A DNA stretch of 34,445 bases from Leyella stercorea (GTDB taxonomy: Bacteria > Bacteroidota > Bacteroidia > Bacteroidales > Bacteroidaceae): contig NZ_JADYUF010000037.1 in the NCBI RefSeq assembly GCF_021531655.1, positions 1 through 34,445 on the forward strand. Direction: 5' to 3'. This document shows, piece by piece, positions 32,461 through 34,445 of this stretch. The notes beneath the pieces are model-generated. The model did not search any database. It was not told the DNA's origin and was given only the letters and a program-made list of their open reading frames with translations. The stretch's first letter is position 1. Each line of letters opens with the position of its first letter. The position numbers were made by a program, and so were the translations under genes.

Positions 32461-32837
32461 TATAGTACTTTGCGTTCCCATTCCAATCCATTGGGGTTGC
32501 AAAAATTTATTAGAAGTCCTAGACGCATTTTAGTGGCATGTAAATAATTGAATAGTTGAGAGCGGTGTGCATCATTGAGTGCAGATACTGCTTTCAACTC
32601 AATTATTATTTTGTCATAGCAAACGAAATCAGTTTTGAATTTCTGTGATAGAACAATACCATCATAGATAATCTGTAATTCTTTCTCTCGCTCTGTTGGT
32701 ATACCAGCACGTTTAAGTTCTATTTCAAGTGCTTCTTGATAAACACCCTCAAGGTAACCATGTCCAAGAAAATTATATACTTTCATCGCTGCACCGATAA
32801 TATCATAACTCTCCTTTTTATATATAATTGTATTCAT
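32460..32837 (-). CDS. GxxExxY family protein (PD-(D/E)XK-like)
   Basis: A 125-residue protein with the name-giving motif in GHGYLEGVYQEAL (Gly-x-x-Glu-x-x-Tyr), starting MNTIIYKKESYDIIGAAMKVYNFLG. The later TDFVCYDKIIIELKAV contains Asp, then Glu-Leu-Lys spaced as in PD-(D/E)XK nucleases. Activity is unproven; the family is described as uncharacterised. The gene is AT-richer than its neighbours and embedded in the ~80-bp repeat array: repeat sequence touches its stop codon and resumes 35 bases before its start. It therefore looks like a cassette that lives within this repeat. Confidence 0.88.
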   Translation of the reverse strand: MNTIIYKKESYDIIGAAMKVYNFLGHGYLEGVYQEALEIELKRAGIPTEREKELQIIYDGIVLSQKFKTDFVCYDKIIIELKAVSALNDAHRSQLFNYLHATKMRLGLLINFCNPNGLEWERKVL

Positions 32838-32872
32838 ATAAATATTTTTATGTGATAAACTTAATGCTAATT

Positions 32873-32950
32873 ATAATTCGTGCGATTTGTGTTGTTTCCC
32901 TTCACCACGAATTACTCTAATCTCACGAATGTTGCTGTGTCTTTCTATTC
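32873..32950. repeat. ~80-bp repeat array, continuation interrupted by the IS110 element
   Basis: A right half-unit (ATAATTCGTGCGATTTGTG) is followed by a unit beginning at 32903, which runs through TCTCACGAATGTTGCTGTG and stops after ...CTATTC at 32950. The missing remainder of this unit (GTGTGATTCGTGCGATTCG) continues at 34303, on the far side of the IS. Confidence 0.88.
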
Positions 32951-32994
32951 GCTTTCTATGTTAAAATCCAAATATTTTGACCATTATTTTTAAT

Positions 32995-34020
32995 TTATGC
33001 TGATATTTTATATTCAGGTGAGAAAAGTTGGCGATTCCGGACCATAGCTGTGATCAAATGTATGAGTTTGTTCTTTACATTGTTCAGTGCAACCTGCTTT
33101 TTCTTTCCACGTTCTACGAGTCGCATATAGTACCTTGCAATAACAGGATTGAAGTTGACGGCAGCCAGTGCAGCCTGCGTCAGCATGGCCTTTATCTGGC
33201 GGTTCGCCATGTAGTGCACATGAGGGTCGGAATGCACACTGGTACCCGAATCTTTGCCGAATGGGGCTATGCCGTAGTAGCAGGCAATCTTCCTTGAATC
33301 GTAGTTGAAACGGCGGAAGTTGTCGGTGTATACCATCAGGCAGACGGCGTTCTGTGTTCCTATTCCTGACACAGAGGTCACGATGGTGAACACCTCGGTG
33401 AGCTCTTCGTCCGACTTGATGAGTTCGGCGATTCGCTTGTCTATCTTCTCGACTTCCTTGTTAAGTTCATACACGATATGTCGTCCGCTCTGCGAAATCA
33501 TTGTCTTGACGGGCGACTTCTCCATAGTGAGTCGCTTTTCGCCTCTACGCACCTGAAAGCTGCATCTGTGTCTTACGACCATCTGACGGTAGAGGAACAG
33601 CTCACGTAGTTGCGCAAGTGACTCGCTAAGTGGCTCGTACATAATGGCTTTGTCGTAATTTCTCATTGCGTATTCGGCAATCATCGAGGCGTCGGCACGG
33701 TCAGACTTCAATCGTCTGAGACCTGATGCGTCCTTGATGCTCTTGGCGTTCTCAAGCCACATGTCGTAGCCTTTGCCGTAGAGGAAGTTGCACAGTCCCT
33801 TGCTGTAGTCGCCAGTATTCTCGCCACAGAAAAGCCACATGGAAGAGTCTATGCCGTAGGAATTCAGCTCCACCCACTTGACCAGTTGCTTGTAGCCAGA
33901 CACTGTTGTCTTGAACTCATTGAACACTCGTGCAGCTGTTTCTGTCAGTCCATCTGCAAAAATGATAGCCACATCTACTTTTTCTTTCGAAAAATCAATT
34001 CCAATAAATAAATTCTTCAT
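32995..34020 (-). CDS. IS110-family transposase (bridge-RNA-guided recombinase)
   Basis: A 341-residue DEDD recombinase. The RuvC-like N-terminal domain shows Asp9 (FIGIDFSKEKVDVA), Glu67 (LFCGENTGDYSKG), Asp107 and Asp110 (RLKSDRADASMIAEYA). After a coiled-coil linker (about 165-205) the Transposase_20 domain follows, with SVSGIGTQNAVCLM and the region GKDSGTSVHSDPHVHYMANR, which holds the candidate catalytic serines. It ends with the basic helix VERGKKKQVALNNVKNKLIH. No frameshift or stop, so probably active. Family knowledge: such proteins excise the element as a circle and reinsert it at targets chosen by the bridge RNA. Confidence 0.95.
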   Translation of the reverse strand: MKNLFIGIDFSKEKVDVAIIFADGLTETAARVFNEFKTTVSGYKQLVKWVELNSYGIDSSMWLFCGENTGDYSKGLCNFLYGKGYDMWLENAKSIKDASGLRRLKSDRADASMIAEYAMRNYDKAIMYEPLSESLAQLRELFLYRQMVVRHRCSFQVRRGEKRLTMEKSPVKTMISQSGRHIVYELNKEVEKIDKRIAELIKSDEELTEVFTIVTSVSGIGTQNAVCLMVYTDNFRRFNYDSRKIACYYGIAPFGKDSGTSVHSDPHVHYMANRQIKAMLTQAALAAVNFNPVIARYYMRLVERGKKKQVALNNVKNKLIHLITAMVRNRQLFSPEYKISA

Positions 34021-34049
34021 ATCTTTGTACGAGTTTAATTATGTAGAAT

Positions 34050-34287
34050 TGGTCAATAGTTGTATGGACTAACACTCTAACAAGGCTCAGAGCCGATAAC
34101 TTTCTATCTGGTCTTTGCAACTATGTCGATGAGGTCCTAAACGAATGATAGTCTTCAGACTAGAGAGATTCTTGGTTTACCTCTTCGACAGACCGATTCT
34201 ACCTTTTTACAACAAAGGTACGAAACTGTCTTTAGCAATCATAGTTTTACCTTGATTATTTAACATTTATGCGACTGCGTCGCATTC
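34050..34287 (-). ncRNA. Predicted IS110 bridge RNA
   Basis: Read 5' to 3' on the minus strand. A 7-bp 5' hairpin ATGCGAC-GCA-GTCGCAT (34285-34269). Stem A (34179-34189 with 34125-34135, 10 bp plus one mismatch) encloses an internal loop and hairpin TAGTC-TGAA-GACTA (34162-34149). Immediately after, stem B ATAGTTG/CAACTAT (34118-34124 with 34056-34062) encloses hairpin GGCT/AGCC. The loop in stem A holds GAATCTCTC (34171-34163) and ATTCG (34146-34142), which resemble or pair with the two target halves. The loop in stem B holds ATAGAAAG (34107-34100) and TTAGAG (34080-34075), which match the two IS ends. This is the target-loop then donor-loop order of characterised bridge RNAs. The 5' and 3' ends are estimates. 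Confidence 0.68.
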
Positions 34288-34292
34288 TTCTG

Positions 34293-34300
34293 CAAACTTA
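34293..34300 (-). promoter_or_regulatory. Half promoter at the IS end: -7 box TAAGTTTG
   Basis: TAAGTTTG lies 2 bases inside the IS end. In the integrated state the -33 position falls in repeat DNA (CAC), so no promoter is complete. In an excised circle the other IS end supplies TTTG (32969-32972) exactly 20 bases upstream. A second TACCTTTG at 34213-34220, inside a TACCTTT/AAAGGTA palindrome, lacks a properly spaced -33. Confidence 0.6.
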
Positions 34301-34302
34301 GA

Positions 34303-34445
34303 GTGTGATTCGTGCGATTCGTGTTGTTTATCTTTCACCACGAATCACTCTAATCTCACGAATGCTGCAGTGCTTTAAGATTCGTGTGATTCGTTCGATT
34401 CGTGTTGTTTATCTTTCACCACGAATATCTCGAATCTCACGAATG
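34303..34445. repeat. ~80-bp repeat array, continuation to the window end
   Basis: The remainder of the interrupted unit, then units beginning at 34336 and 34417 (81 bp apart); the last is cut by the window edge, so the array continues beyond it. Confidence 0.9.

Larger units (their letters stand above)
32951..34302 (-). mobile_element. IS110-family insertion sequence (about 1352 bp), complete
   Basis: The limits are read from the repeat it interrupts: joining ...CTATTC (to 32950) to GTGTGATTC... (from 34303) restores a normal ~80-bp unit with no bases lost and no target duplication apart from one shared G (C on the transposase strand). It carries one transposase, a 44-base short end (32951-32994) and a 282-base non-coding end upstream of the transposase (34021-34302). 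There are no terminal inverted repeats. A long non-coding end upstream of the gene is the layout of the IS110 group, where it encodes the bridge RNA. An alternative left limit at about 32941 is possible because CTTTCTAT occurs at both 32941-32948 and 32952-32959. Confidence 0.88.

Noticed and set aside
34213..34220. TACCTTTG as the main bridge-RNA promoter
   Set aside because: No -33 box at 19-21 bases and it sits in a palindrome that may be part of the RNA; the junction promoter has ideal spacing. It is kept only as an alternative.
32873..34445. Composite transposon formed by repeats flanking the GxxExxY gene and IS110
   Set aside because: Only one IS copy is present, and the repeat continues on both sides as one array; the layout is explained by a single IS insertion in the array.

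Overview
The window looks like a chromosomal segment of a Bacteroidales bacterium, most likely Prevotella in the broad sense. The evidence is the Bacteroidetes-type promoters (a -7 box TAnnTTTG about 19-20 bases after a TTG/TTTG), the tRNA gene without an encoded CCA, and a gene set typical of the group: PL8 chondroitinase-type lyase, S46 dipeptidyl-peptidase, AgcS symporter, and the DUF4421, DUF5686, DUF2023, DUF3109 and DUF3332 families. Most of the segment is ordinary core genome. What is unusual is the amount of structured repeat DNA between the genes.

Layout. 1-4.6 kb: a secreted glycosaminoglycan lyase facing a DUF4421 barrel-like protein across a large hairpin. 4.8-9.9 kb: an AraC regulator divergent from a TolC / EmrA-like / 14-TM-type efflux operon. 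10-11.5 kb: REP/BIME-like DNA, then a flavodoxin-DUF2023 operon. 11.6-16.7 kb: a YhcG/DUF1016 PDDEXK protein, an alanine:cation symporter, tRNA-Met(CAT) with its terminator, and a DUF5686 outer-membrane protein. 16.9-24.2 kb: the gltB-gltD glutamate synthase operon and a second AraC regulator. 24.3-31.5 kb: a DUF3332 lipoprotein, S46 peptidase, polysaccharide flippase, four-helix-bundle protein, SpmA-SpmB-like membrane protein and a DUF3109 protein. 31.6-34.4 kb: a repeat-rich accessory region with a GxxExxY gene and an IS110-family element.

Repeats. Four arrays (A-D) share an exact 22-bp period, a 17-bp palindrome CAAAAGGAGTCCTTTTG plus 5 variable bases. Three of them fill the space between convergent genes. 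Two copies of a 5x9 bp / loop / 5x9 bp hairpin flank the flippase gene. At least twelve units of an ~80-bp hairpin repeat (CACGAAT.../...ATTCGTG) run from 31.7 kb past the window end.

Most notable system. The IS110 element (32951-34302) sits precisely inside one ~80-bp unit without a target duplication. Its 282-base upstream non-coding region (minus strand) can be folded into two adjacent compound stem-loops. The first carries segments matching the target on both sides of the insertion point; the second carries segments matching the element's own two ends. This is the organisation of a bridge RNA (target-binding loop, then donor-binding loop). Joining the two IS ends in a circle would also create a promoter TTTG-N20-TAAGTTTG, which does not exist in the integrated state. 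The target predicted from the RNA differs by one base from a 14-mer present in many units of the surrounding array, so the element appears programmed to insert into this repeat family.
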